Below, in pieces: positions 1-7,134 of a stretch of 26,950 nt of DNA. Numbering within the stretch: the first letter of the stretch is position 1; every line of letters starts with the position of its first letter. The stretch comes from a virus, in IMG/VR virus record IMGVR_UViG_3300017735_000081, positions 1-26,950 of that record. One strand, 5' to 3'. The position numbers and the translations under genes were made by a program. Under the pieces are notes generated by a model. That model was not told the origin of the DNA. It made no database searches and worked only from the letters and a program-made list of their open reading frames with translations.

Positions 1-564
1 GTAAATATTTTTATTTGTTTTGCTATGGGTTACTTCATAAATGTTTAATCCAAATATTTCACCGATTGGATAACAATCTTCTGAAACTATAACTTTATCT
101 CTTGGTTTAACAACCTCGTCGAATGTATCATTAATAAGTTTTTCACTTAATACCTTATATGATCCTGGAGATAATTTATTATTTTCTAATACAAACCATT
201 CTGTTTGTTCAGACATAAAATCAAGCGGATCAATATTAAGTGATTTTTTTATTTCTTTATCGCTGACACCAAACTTTTCTTTTAGTAAGAATAGCGCTGC
301 AGCGTAAGAAGCTATTTTAGACCCGCCGCCAGGCACCTTTGCCATAATTTTTTTGATATTAAATACCAGCCTATGAAAAGGTGTATAATAATTTTTATAC
401 GTGTCTCTATTATCCATAGTATTAAGATCAAATGTTTTTAATTTTTTACCGTCTTTATCGATGATGCCTTTTTTGTAGGCTTCGGTATCTTCAAAACTTG
501 TAGTAAGAAGCCTTAAGAATCTAAACGTATAGACAAGATCACCAGCTCGTTTGACCAATCCCAT
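1..564 (-). CDS. Conserved phage protein, 3' end beyond the window (partial)
   Basis: The frame is open from ATG at 564-562 to the window edge, giving at least 188 residues with no stop; the C-terminus is missing. The protein starts MGLVKRAGDLVYTFRFLRLL and has a segment with K-V-P-G-G-G-S-K-I-A-S-Y-A-A-A-L-F-L-L-K near residues 83-102. I recall similar proteins in marine T4-like phages, but know no function. The start codon overlaps the stop of the upstream gene by one base (TAATG), so translation is probably coupled. It is the last visible gene of a late operon that begins at the late promoter at 2531-2538, which suggests a virion or assembly role; that is inference from position only. Confidence 0.8.
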   Translation of the reverse strand, partial: MGLVKRAGDLVYTFRFLRLLTTSFEDTEAYKKGIIDKDGKKLKTFDLNTMDNRDTYKNYYTPFHRLVFNIKKIMAKVPGGGSKIASYAAALFLLKEKFGVSDKEIKKSLNIDPLDFMSEQTEWFVLENNKLSPGSYKVLSEKLINDTFDEVVKPRDKVIVSEDCYPIGEIFGLNIYEVTHSKTNKNIY

Positions 565-932
565 TATATTTTCCTTAATTTGTCTACTACATTCTGATCC
601 ATTGTTATATCAGTATACTGATCATTTTTAATATAATTTAAGAAGATAAGAAACGGTTTTAAAGCCGACCAATATCTATCTTCTATTTGATACTCTAACA
701 TTCTCAATGTCGGTTGCACATCAAATACATTAAACAATACTATAAGATGATTAAGTATTAGTCTTTCAGGCACACTACCATTATTAGTATAACGAAAAAA
801 TAAACGTTTAAGATACATAAATCTTTTCATGTCATTATAAAATTCTTCAGCATCTATACAATTAGGTTTATAATATTGCTGCATTGCATAAAGCATAAAG
901 TTATCTTCTGACAACTTATCAAATAATTTCAT
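564..932 (-). CDS. Small conserved T4-like phage protein (DUF7207-like)
   Basis: 122 residues, soluble, no signal peptide. The pattern N-F-M-L-Y-A at the start, then Y-L-K-R-L-F-F-R-Y, then L-I-L-N-H-L-I-V-L-F-N-V-F, matches a small family common in marine T4-like phages that I recall as DUF7207. The function is unknown to me. An AGGTG-like ribosome binding site precedes the ATG. It lies between an HeH/SAP-like protein and the truncated left-edge gene and shares their operon. The family name is from memory; the reading frame itself is secure because of codon-compatible tight packing with both neighbours. Confidence 0.75.
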   Translation of the reverse strand: MKLFDKLSEDNFMLYAMQQYYKPNCIDAEEFYNDMKRFMYLKRLFFRYTNNGSVPERLILNHLIVLFNVFDVQPTLRMLEYQIEDRYWSALKPFLIFLNYIKNDQYTDITMDQNVVDKLRKI

Positions 933-973
933 AACACACCTAATTAGTTTTGATATACTAAATTATATATAAA

Positions 974-1336
974 CTATTTACTAAGTACTGTTTTCATTGC
1001 TTGTACTAAAGACTTTTTAGACTTTCTACGGTCAAGCTCAACACCATTTTCACGCCCGAGCTCTTCTAGCTCTACCTTTGACATAGAGCCTAAGAGATCG
1101 TTTATACCAGCTTCAATTTTACCTTCAGTAATAATATGCTGTATTGCTGCTTCTGCCTCAGCTGCTTCTGCTGTAGGAAGAGAAGTCTCTGGAACTTTAG
1201 CGACTCCGTTATACTCGTTCATTTGAGCTTGAGTAAACCTAGAAGATTTATATAATTCTCTTGTTTTAGGATCTACCCAACCCTTATTCATATCTGGTAC
1301 TGCATGCGCGCACCACGCTGGAGGTTTAATTGCCAT
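974..1336 (-). CDS. Small protein with C-terminal HeH/SAP-like helical motif
   Basis: 120 residues starting MAIKPPAWCAHAVPD. The frame is open further upstream, but that extension overlaps the upstream gene by more than 130 bases and looks like noise, so I chose ATG 1336-1334, four bases after the upstream stop, with an AAAGG site about ten bases before it. The N-terminal half contains K-G-W-V-D-P-K-T-R-E-L. The middle is rich in Ala and Glu. The last 45 residues (K-V-E-L-E-E-L-G-R-E-N-G-V-E-L-D-R-R-K-S-K-K) resemble the helix-extended-helix motif found at the ends of phage head or tail proteins. A role in virion structure is likely but not shown. Confidence 0.75.
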   Translation of the reverse strand: MAIKPPAWCAHAVPDMNKGWVDPKTRELYKSSRFTQAQMNEYNGVAKVPETSLPTAEAAEAEAAIQHIITEGKIEAGINDLLGSMSKVELEELGRENGVELDRRKSKKSLVQAMKTVLSK

Positions 1337-1340
1337 AATA

Positions 1341-2210
1341 TTATGCCTTTGTTGCTGATGGAATAACTTTACTGTCGCCTGCCTTATTGTCGTTGGTTCT
1401 AGCTTTTTTACTGGGTCCAGCATTAGCTGCCTTTTTAACATCATCGCCTGAAGCTTCAGGATTATCTTTAACATCCTTTGGTGTATTCAACATATCCTGA
1501 GCACCTTTAGATGATTTAGATGCATCATTAGGTTCTTGTGCGGCTGCAGCACTTTTGTAATGCTCTCCACGCTTTTCCATGATCCGCGTATATACTGGCC
1601 ATACAGTTGATTCAACTGCAGAAACCTCGTTATCACCCATTTTAGCTTTCTTGGTTTCTTTTTTAGGATTAACTACTACTTCGTCCTCTTCGTTCTTAGC
1701 CGCCTTAGGAATATCAAAAGGAGCTTTCTTCAAAGTAACAGCTTTCTTACCCTTCTCGGACGAGGCTGAAGCCTTTGCTAACTTTTTAGCAAGCGCCATG
1801 TTTTTGCTCTCTTCAACACTTGCTTCTTTTACGTCATCAGCAATTGCTTGTTTTCGATCTACGCCTTGAGTAGCTTTATATTTTGGGTTCACAACTGGCG
1901 GTTTATTTTGTGCAACTGATTTCTTAATCCGATCTCTAGTTGCCTTAGATACCATACTTGAATAACCTTCATCAGTACCTTCTTTTTGATCTGCAATTGC
2001 CTTAGCCGTATCTTTTTTCATAGTAACAGGATATTTTTTACCTGCAAAATTAAAATGTGATTTACCAGCTTTATGTGCTCCAGCTGCAGCGCCGTGGAAC
2101 GCTGTCCGCTCTGCTGCTTGAATAGTTTCTGGGATCTCAAATTCGTTGAGTTTATTTTCTGCGACCTGTTGCAATGCGGCCGCCATTTTACTAATTGATT
2201 CTTGATTCAT
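1341..2210 (-). CDS. Lysine/alanine-rich virion-associated protein
   Basis: 289 residues of low complexity, very rich in Lys, Ala and Asp, with few aromatic residues. Near residues 51-65 there is H-F-N-F-A-G-K-K-Y-P-V-T-M-K-K, a small module I recall from marine myophage proteins of unknown function. The rest reads as a disordered, highly charged tail. This composition is typical of internal head or scaffold-core proteins, but no cleavage or scaffold motif is decisive. It follows the small coiled-coil membrane protein by ten bases and lies in the late operon started at 2531-2538. An antisense frame covers part of it and is a shadow. Confidence 0.75.
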   Translation of the reverse strand: MNQESISKMAAALQQVAENKLNEFEIPETIQAAERTAFHGAAAGAHKAGKSHFNFAGKKYPVTMKKDTAKAIADQKEGTDEGYSSMVSKATRDRIKKSVAQNKPPVVNPKYKATQGVDRKQAIADDVKEASVEESKNMALAKKLAKASASSEKGKKAVTLKKAPFDIPKAAKNEEDEVVVNPKKETKKAKMGDNEVSAVESTVWPVYTRIMEKRGEHYKSAAAAQEPNDASKSSKGAQDMLNTPKDVKDNPEASGDDVKKAANAGPSKKARTNDNKAGDSKVIPSATKA

Positions 2211-2219
2211 TTTATTTCC

Positions 2220-2501
2220 TTACATCCAAATTTGGGCTGCGATTGCACTGGCGCCAACAGCAATGGCAATCCAGAATAATTTATTGATGACGTTAACGGT
2301 ATGAGCGTTTTCATCACATTTTTTTTCGATGATATCAAGTTTTTCCGAGAACTTGTTCATTCTAGTCCAGGAGTCATCTCTATATTTATTGTATGAATCC
2401 ATCTTTTCTTCAAATCTTGCAAGTGTGACTAATGCGTCGGCCATTTTGTCCATCTTATCTTCGATCCGGTCGAGTCGGGCTTCCCAGTTAACTTCTACCA
2501 T
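2220..2501 (-). CDS. Small coiled-coil protein with C-terminal membrane segment (XhlA-like layout)
   Basis: 93 residues from ATG 2501-2499; a TTG codon directly before it extends the frame but has no support. A GGAAAC ribosome binding site precedes the start. Residues 5-70 form a charged heptad-like coiled coil (R-L-D-R-I-E-D-K-M-D-K-M and later F-S-E-K-L-D-I-I-E-K-K). Residues about 72-92 (L-F-W-I-A-I-A-V-G-A-S-A-I-A-A-Q-I) form one membrane helix. The same layout is seen in XhlA-type lysis helper proteins and in many small phage membrane proteins. It is the first gene after a late promoter, so it is made late. A lysis accessory role is possible but unproven. Confidence 0.75.
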   Translation of the reverse strand: MVEVNWEARLDRIEDKMDKMADALVTLARFEEKMDSYNKYRDDSWTRMNKFSEKLDIIEKKCDENAHTVNVINKLFWIAIAVGASAIAAQIWM

Positions 2502-2530
2502 CAATAGTTTCCATTTAATTTTATTAGTGT

Positions 2531-2538
2531 TATTTATA
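2531..2538 (-). promoter_or_regulatory. T4-type late promoter
   Basis: The plus strand reads TATTTATA, so the minus strand carries the exact T4 late octamer TATAAATA, about 30 bases before the ATG at 2501. In T4 this octamer is read by host RNA polymerase with gp55, gp33 and the gp45 clamp. Placement in the short gap between two genes supports it. Confidence 0.75.
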
Positions 2539-2545
2539 ATATAAA

Positions 2546-3238
2546 TTATTTACGAACCAATATCAAGTCAAAAATAGCTCCGCCAGCAGCTGTAGCACCG
2601 GCTGTGGCTCTTACTTCAATATCAGTTTTTTCTTTAAACATCAAAGGGATAGGATAGTCATAAGTTATAGGACTAGCAAAGGATCCAAATTGACCTTTTA
2701 AATTAAACACCCCATTATCTACATCTCGTGAAAAAAGCTTAAAAACAATTTCTTGGCTTTTTTCTATGCTACCTTGAAACTTAACTAGGTAACCAGTAGT
2801 TCTTCTCGGTATAGTGTATAAAGCCATTAATGTTTGACCTTTATCGGCTAGTATAGTAGCTCTAACAGATCCGTCAACTGTAACAGTAATATTACTAGAG
2901 TTAACGTCTTCAGACGGATGAGACTCTAATCTGGCTCTAAACACTCTGATAAAATTAGCTGTAGTTGTCCCCCCTAATGTGACACTCTCAGTTACCGCGT
3001 CATAATTTTCATCAAGCCCTTGAACACTTACAACAGCTCCTGTATCTCCAGCTTGACCTGTAACTGTAGCTGGTCCTGCAGTTTCTATATAGCTATACAG
3101 TCCTCCAGCATCATGAACCGTCTGTATACTGTTGCTTAAACTAGCATTATATCCAAACTTATTAATATGAGAGGTATTGATAACCAACCCACTAGCAATT
3201 TGTATACCTAGGTGTTCAAGATATTGACTAACGGCCAT
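2546..3238 (-). CDS. Virion structural or adhesin-like beta-rich protein
   Basis: 230 residues, mostly Ser, Thr, Gly and Val, predicted beta-rich. After an N-terminal stretch (Q-Y-L-E-H-L-G-I-Q-I-A-S-G) comes a segment with G-Q-A-G-D-T-G-A-V-V-S-V-Q-G-L-D, reminiscent of structural proteins that decorate capsid or tail. The C-terminal part alternates hydrophobic strands and ends A-I-F-D-L-I-L-V-R-K. No signal peptide. Similar proteins are frequent near head and tail genes of marine T4-like phages, but I cannot name the family. It is the last gene of the block starting at 9179; the next gene downstream has its own late promoter. Confidence 0.75.
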   Translation of the reverse strand: MAVSQYLEHLGIQIASGLVINTSHINKFGYNASLSNSIQTVHDAGGLYSYIETAGPATVTGQAGDTGAVVSVQGLDENYDAVTESVTLGGTTTANFIRVFRARLESHPSEDVNSSNITVTVDGSVRATILADKGQTLMALYTIPRRTTGYLVKFQGSIEKSQEIVFKLFSRDVDNGVFNLKGQFGSFASPITYDYPIPLMFKEKTDIEVRATAGATAAGGAIFDLILVRK

Positions 3239-3502
3239 TTAACAATTCCAGCGCCTACGTGCTGCTTTACCTCTTTCACCAGTCCAACTTTTTGATCTTG
3301 CACAAAACGACTTTCTTCGTCCGGCCGCTTTAGATCCTTTTTTTAGTTTACTGGGTTTAGTTGTAACAGCTGTTTGTAGTTTACTACCTGGATTCGCCCG
3401 TTTAAACGCATCGACGCCCTTCTGAGTCATACCGGCACCCTTGTCGGCCGAACGAAAGTGTCCTTTAGAATCTTTTTCTAAAAATGTTTTAAACTTATCC
3501 AC
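3239..3502 (-). CDS. DUF6321-like small basic protein, GTG start, CTS-like N-terminus
   Basis: 87 residues from GTG 3502-3500; the frame is open upstream to 3661, but that region is already coded by the previous gene. The GTG choice puts V/M-D-K-F-K-T-F-L-E-K-D at the N-terminus, matching the short F-K-x-F-L-x-E motif of the neighbouring genes, which supports it. The remainder has the DUF6321 hallmarks I remember: K-G-V-D-A-F-K-R-A-N-P-G-S-K-L, then R-R-K-S-F-C-A-R, and a terminal R-R-R-W-N-C. It overlaps the upstream gene by eight bases and lacks a clear ribosome binding site, so translation is probably coupled. Function unknown; packaging into the head is an inference. Confidence 0.7.
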   Translation of the reverse strand: MDKFKTFLEKDSKGHFRSADKGAGMTQKGVDAFKRANPGSKLQTAVTTKPSKLKKGSKAAGRRKSFCARSKSWTGERGKAARRRWNC

Positions 3503-3728
3503 CGAACTCGTGCCCCGCCACTCTACGCATTTGCTTGTTAAATTCAGATTGTGATGGCTTAGATTTATATAGTTTAATAGAAATCTCAGGGCGTTCTTTA
3601 CCTTTGATTCTCCAGTTATGGCCTTTTTCTTTATGATCAGCGCTAGTAGTTTTAACAACACGACGTTTGTATCCGGCCTCCCAGGACTCAGACTTTTTTT
3701 CTACCATAAACTGCTTAAAACTAATCAT
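3495..3728 (-). CDS. Small basic phage protein with CTS-like N-terminus
   Basis: 77 residues starting M-I-S-F-K-Q-F-M-V-E-K-K, a good match to the capsid-targeting-like motif shared across this block. The body contains E-A-G-Y-K-R-R-V-V-K, H-N-W-R-I-K-G and the C-terminal K-Q-M-R-R-V-A-G-H-E-F-G-G, a pattern I have seen in marine T4-like phages without an assigned function. It is very basic, which suits a DNA-associated internal head protein. The start lies eight bases inside the end of the repeat protein upstream. The reading frame is credible because of the shared motif and packing. Confidence 0.75.
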   Translation of the reverse strand: MISFKQFMVEKKSESWEAGYKRRVVKTTSADHKEKGHNWRIKGKERPEISIKLYKSKPSQSEFNKQMRRVAGHEFGG

Positions 3729-5217
3729 TTGTTTTCTCTTTATTCATCATTTTACGCAGCTTGAGAAGCTTCTCTTTATCGCTGTCTGATACCTTTGCTA
3801 CTTTAGTTGTAGCTTCTGATTTCATAGCATTTTTTACATGCCGCAGTTTTTGTTGATACTTAGCAATCTCTTGGTCAATAGATGGATTATTTGCACCTTT
3901 TAATTTTTTAGTTTGAAGATCGCCGATTTGTCTGCTAAAACTAGCATGCTTATCTTTTAATTTATCTGCAGGATGTTTAAGATAAGGATTCATGTCTTCT
4001 TCAACTGCCTCACCATAAGGTTTTCCAGTAACTGCTTTGCGAAACTGCTTGGCTCTCACGTTTGTAGCCATGTCCATACCTTTTTCGCGGCGGCGAATAA
4101 CATCTTTTTCTTTTGAGATGTCTTTATTGCCTCTTACAATCTTTGCAGTTGCAGAGTTACGTGCGCGATCACTTTGTGCTTTAGCTTTATTATGATACCT
4201 ATCCATTGCTGCTGGAGTATCTAATACTTCATCAACTGATTCTTTTTTTCTTTTTATTCCTACAGCGTGTATAGCACCCTTTAAACGGTTATTTGCTTTT
4301 CTTGTACCGCTGAAAGCATCATCACCCTTTGTTTTATCTAAATAAGATTGAGCGGTTTTTTTAGAAATTTCATTAACTTCTTCTTTAGCTGGGACCTTTG
4401 CTTTACCTGTAAGCTTATCAACAGCCATGTCTGTACCTTTTTGGCGTTTAAGAAATTGAGAAATACCTTTTTTACGTTGCTTTTCATAACCTTTTTTGAC
4501 ATCAGCTGAAGCACCGGCTTGACCCATTCCACCAGTTCCAGTACGATCTCCTGCATGCGCAGCAGAAGCTGGTACTTTTTTCAAATATCTACCAACCATT
4601 CCTTTTGAAATTTCATCTACTTGTTCTACTTCTTCTTTCATATCTTTAACTTTACCATTCTTTAAATGGCGCTTAATAGTTTTACCAGCTTTTGTTTGCA
4701 TAGTTACAATATGACCACCAGCTGGGTGAGGCTTACTATTGATGATTTTCATTTTGTCACGCTGCCCGGCATAAGTATTAGCTTCATTTTTCTTTTGAGC
4801 TGCAATATATTCTTTTCTGCTGCACCAATTTTCTCCGGCCATATCATAAGCATCGTACATGCAGCTTTCGTTTGTGGGCTTACCATACGTATCACCGCAT
4901 GATTTACATACTTTTTCTTTCATAGAATAAGATTCATTCTTTGGAACACAATTAGGTACCATTTTGTTTCCCTTTTTCTTCATTCCAACTTGCTTATGGC
5001 TATCCCAACAAGCTTCGTCTGTTTTTTTCTTAAAGGTTTCAAGACCTTTTTTACCACCAGCAGCCATTCTGTCAGCTTTATTAGCCTGAGTAGTTGCAAT
5101 GCGCTTCATACCGCCTTCACTCTTAACTACTTCTTTATCTACAGGAACCATACGAATTTTAGGTTTTCCATCAGGTCCTACATATTTTTCAGGTTTTCTG
5201 TCTGCTGATTTTGTCAT
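3721..5217 (-). CDS. Large lysine-rich modular repeat protein, candidate internal head protein
   Basis: 498 residues, strongly basic and largely disordered. Residues about 69-94 carry the C-W-D-S-H-K-Q-V-G-M-K-K-K-...-V-P-N-C-V module common in marine myophages. A Cys cluster follows (C-K-S-C at about 104-107, two more Cys by 132) and could bind zinc. The middle holds about three degenerate repeats, each beginning E-x-V-x-(Q/N)-V-D-E-I or similar and containing a tyrosine-lysine core and an R-x-K-G-x-x-x-A segment. The V-D-E/V-N-E boundaries resemble sites used by T4 gp21 prohead protease, which cuts after [LI]-x-E. Unlike its neighbours it lacks the N-terminal F-K-x-F motif. A packaged polyprotein is a plausible reading. 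Confidence 0.8.
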   Translation of the reverse strand: MTKSADRKPEKYVGPDGKPKIRMVPVDKEVVKSEGGMKRIATTQANKADRMAAGGKKGLETFKKKTDEACWDSHKQVGMKKKGNKMVPNCVPKNESYSMKEKVCKSCGDTYGKPTNESCMYDAYDMAGENWCSRKEYIAAQKKNEANTYAGQRDKMKIINSKPHPAGGHIVTMQTKAGKTIKRHLKNGKVKDMKEEVEQVDEISKGMVGRYLKKVPASAAHAGDRTGTGGMGQAGASADVKKGYEKQRKKGISQFLKRQKGTDMAVDKLTGKAKVPAKEEVNEISKKTAQSYLDKTKGDDAFSGTRKANNRLKGAIHAVGIKRKKESVDEVLDTPAAMDRYHNKAKAQSDRARNSATAKIVRGNKDISKEKDVIRRREKGMDMATNVRAKQFRKAVTGKPYGEAVEEDMNPYLKHPADKLKDKHASFSRQIGDLQTKKLKGANNPSIDQEIAKYQQKLRHVKNAMKSEATTKVAKVSDSDKEKLLKLRKMMNKEKTND

Positions 5218-5218
5218 T

Positions 5219-5476
5219 TTAGCCTCTTACTTTCGCTGCCAGATCTTTGTCTGCTTTTCCCCATGTACCAGATGATTTGGTAACAAATGAATTTACTCTT
5301 GCATGTCCCCATTGTGATGGAGTAGTACCCGGCCGATGGCCGGTTTTCCATGCGGCTACACCTCTATTATAAACTTGACGAAGAACACCTAATGGCATGC
5401 CAGTTTTTTCTGCTTTTTTCTTAAGAGAAGCCGTAGCATCTTCTGCAATATACGCTTTAAAATTAATCATCGCCAT
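5219..5476 (-). CDS. DUF5824-like protein with CTS-like N-terminus
   Basis: 85 residues. N-terminus M-A-M-I-N-F-K-A-Y-I-A-E-D is the closest match in the window to the T4 internal-protein signal (Y-Q-E-F-I-A-E-A in T4). The rest carries L-R-Q-V-Y-N-R-G-V-A-A-W-K-T-G-H-R-P-G-T-T-P-S-Q-W-G-H-A-R-V-N-S-F, the signature I associate with DUF5824. The function of that family is unknown to me. The start at 5476 overlaps the upstream gene by 14 bases; a second ATG at 5470 would give M-I-N-F-K-A-Y and is equally possible. Family identity is confident from the motif, the biological role is not. Confidence 0.85.
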   Translation of the reverse strand: MAMINFKAYIAEDATASLKKKAEKTGMPLGVLRQVYNRGVAAWKTGHRPGTTPSQWGHARVNSFVTKSSGTWGKADKDLAAKVRG

Positions 5477-6677
5477 ACATCTTTCTATATTTTATGGTGT
5501 GTTTAGATAATCTTGTTTTTGCTTTTGCATCACCAGGCGCAGGCTTATATGCCTTTGGATCACTATCAGACATTTTTGCCTGTTTTTTAAACTGCCTATC
5601 TCTTGCAATCTTCTGTGCTTTCTTTAGACCTCTATGATAATTAGCCGGCTGGGAACCCGGCCTATCTTTAATGTCACTATCCTGTGCTTCTGTTGTTTCA
5701 CCTGGAGTTATTTTCTTAGCTTTTCTGGTTGATTCAGGCGTGCCCCAATCAGGCTTATCTGCATACATTGATGCTTCATTAAGAGACTCTCTAACAATAC
5801 CATCATTATCTTCATTAGGAAGATTAGCAACATCCCATTCTACTTTTTGATTAGGGTCTATTTTAGACACATCGTCAAGCCAGCATCTCCACGTTTCACC
5901 TTTTGATTCTACTATAAGATAATTCGTACCAAGGTATTTTATATTGCCTACAATACCCTTTTTAGTTAGTACAACTTTTTCACCTTCTTCAAAAATATTA
6001 TCTCTAAGGTAAGCTTCACGTAAATCAGAGACGGGCTCTAATTGAATATGATTTTTAAATTGTTTTTCTTCTTTTAGTCCTAGCCCAGACCTTACATCAT
6101 TAAATAATCGTTTTGCGTTTGAATTTGACATATTGGATGGAAGGCTTCTGGCAAACCCAGTAAAATCATTGGCTACGGCATATCCCCTCTGTTTAGTTCC
6201 GGAAGCGCCTTCTGCTCCATCAGCATCGGGGTCTCTTTCACCTGCAGATATAATTTTTATGCCGCCTTCAAAATTATAAAATCCATGATCACCTTTTTTT
6301 CCATTATATTTATTTAAACGCACATCATATTGGGTAACGCGATCTGATCCTGCAACCATAACTACCTTCTTATAACCTTGATCATATAAAAATGATAAAG
6401 CATGAAAAGGTGTTTTAATTTTATTATTTAAAATAATAGACCGTGCGTGCTTCGGAAACATTTTTCTAATATGTTTTACTTTATCTTTATATTGCAACGG
6501 ATTTTTTTTCTTGTCATTAGATTGTGACAAGAATATTCTATATGGAAATCTCCGTGCTTTTTTAGATAAAGTATCTAGTAACTTACCATGACCAATAGTA
6601 GGTGGATTCATTCTACCAAAGGTAAAATAAACTACATTTTCTTCTTCAACAAGAAACTGACTAAAACGATTTATCAT
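5463..6677 (-). CDS. Nucleotidyltransferase-fold (HxGH-type) protein with KOW-like domain
   Basis: 404 residues. After a CTS-like start (M-I-N-R-F-S-Q-F-L-V-E-E), residues 16-175 form a Rossmann-type cytidylyltransferase-like domain. The G-R-M-N-P-P-T-I-G-H motif (T27-I-G-H30) is the nucleotide-binding signature, and S-G-T-K-Q-R near 159-164 sits where the family's second signature is expected. Such enzymes transfer a nucleotide to a phosphorylated substrate (as in NMNAT, PPAT or TagD); the substrate here cannot be told. Residues about 231-270 look like a small KOW/SH3-like barrel. The C-terminal 110 residues are basic and disordered, with L-N-E-A near 299-302 as a possible prohead protease site. 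An enzyme that may be packaged in the virion. Confidence 0.85.
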   Translation of the reverse strand: MINRFSQFLVEEENVVYFTFGRMNPPTIGHGKLLDTLSKKARRFPYRIFLSQSNDKKKNPLQYKDKVKHIRKMFPKHARSIILNNKIKTPFHALSFLYDQGYKKVVMVAGSDRVTQYDVRLNKYNGKKGDHGFYNFEGGIKIISAGERDPDADGAEGASGTKQRGYAVANDFTGFARSLPSNMSNSNAKRLFNDVRSGLGLKEEKQFKNHIQLEPVSDLREAYLRDNIFEEGEKVVLTKKGIVGNIKYLGTNYLIVESKGETWRCWLDDVSKIDPNQKVEWDVANLPNEDNDGIVRESLNEASMYADKPDWGTPESTRKAKKITPGETTEAQDSDIKDRPGSQPANYHRGLKKAQKIARDRQFKKQAKMSDSDPKAYKPAPGDAKAKTRLSKHTIKYRKMYGDD

Positions 6678-6678
6678 A

Positions 6679-7134
6679 TTACCCGCGTTTTCTACCTAAT
6701 TCTGTTTGACGTATTTTAGGAAGCATTTTTTTGGCCAACCTAGTTATTCTAGGAGCCATTTTATCTAAACGCTTTTCGATCTCTTGTTTCCGTGCCGGAG
6801 TAAGATCTGCCTTTGAAATACCCTTAGTAAGCTTTTTAGCTATAGCATTACGAGCAGCCTTACGGGATCTTTTAGCAAGAACCTTAGGGTTAGCAACTTT
6901 AGCTGCTGCCTTTTTACGGCCGACTGCTAATCTAGCCTGATACTTTTTCATTGATCGCGCCTTAGCTCTTCGCTGGGTCATAGTAAGAGCCTCATCAGTA
7001 GGCTCTACTGCTTCGGCGTTATTTCCGGTAGGCGTATACTGTTTACGTTTTTTAGCTGCATGCTTAATCAGGTCATCTTCACCTGGCATGTAATCAACAG
7101 CCATAAAGTCTTTAAAATTTAAATTCTTTGCCAT
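6679..7134 (-). CDS. Highly basic small protein, CTS-like N-terminus
   Basis: 151 residues; most of the sequence after residue 50 is Lys, Arg and Ala (runs such as R-R-A-K-A-R-S-M-K-K-Y and A-K-R-S-R-K-A-A-R-N). It starts M-A-K-N-L-N-F-K-D-F-M-A-V-D, again like the shared packaging-type motif. The composition suggests nucleic-acid binding, as in T4 internal proteins or histone-like phage core proteins. It fits between the nucleotidyltransferase gene (one base apart) and the KxDG protein (no gap). No catalytic motif is visible. The DNA-binding role is inferred from charge alone. Confidence 0.8.
   Translation of the reverse strand: MAKNLNFKDFMAVDYMPGEDDLIKHAAKKRKQYTPTGNNAEAVEPTDEALTMTQRRAKARSMKKYQARLAVGRKKAAAKVANPKVLAKRSRKAARNAIAKKLTKGISKADLTPARKQEIEKRLDKMAPRITRLAKKMLPKIRQTELGRKRG

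Noticed and set aside
1337-1474. N-terminal extension of the HeH-like protein frame
   Set aside because: It overlaps the coding end of the lysine-rich gene and has no motif; the ATG at 1336 has proper spacing to the upstream stop.
3503-3661. N-terminal extension of the DUF6321-like frame, or a frameshift fusion with the 77-residue protein
   Set aside because: The GTG at 3502 gives the shared F-K-x-F-L motif at the N-terminus, and no slippery sequence is evident at the junction.
5329-5343. Perfect 6-bp G/C hairpin followed by TTTT on the plus strand
   Set aside because: It lies in the conserved G-H-R-P-G-T coding part of the DUF5824 gene and no plus-strand transcript is expected there.
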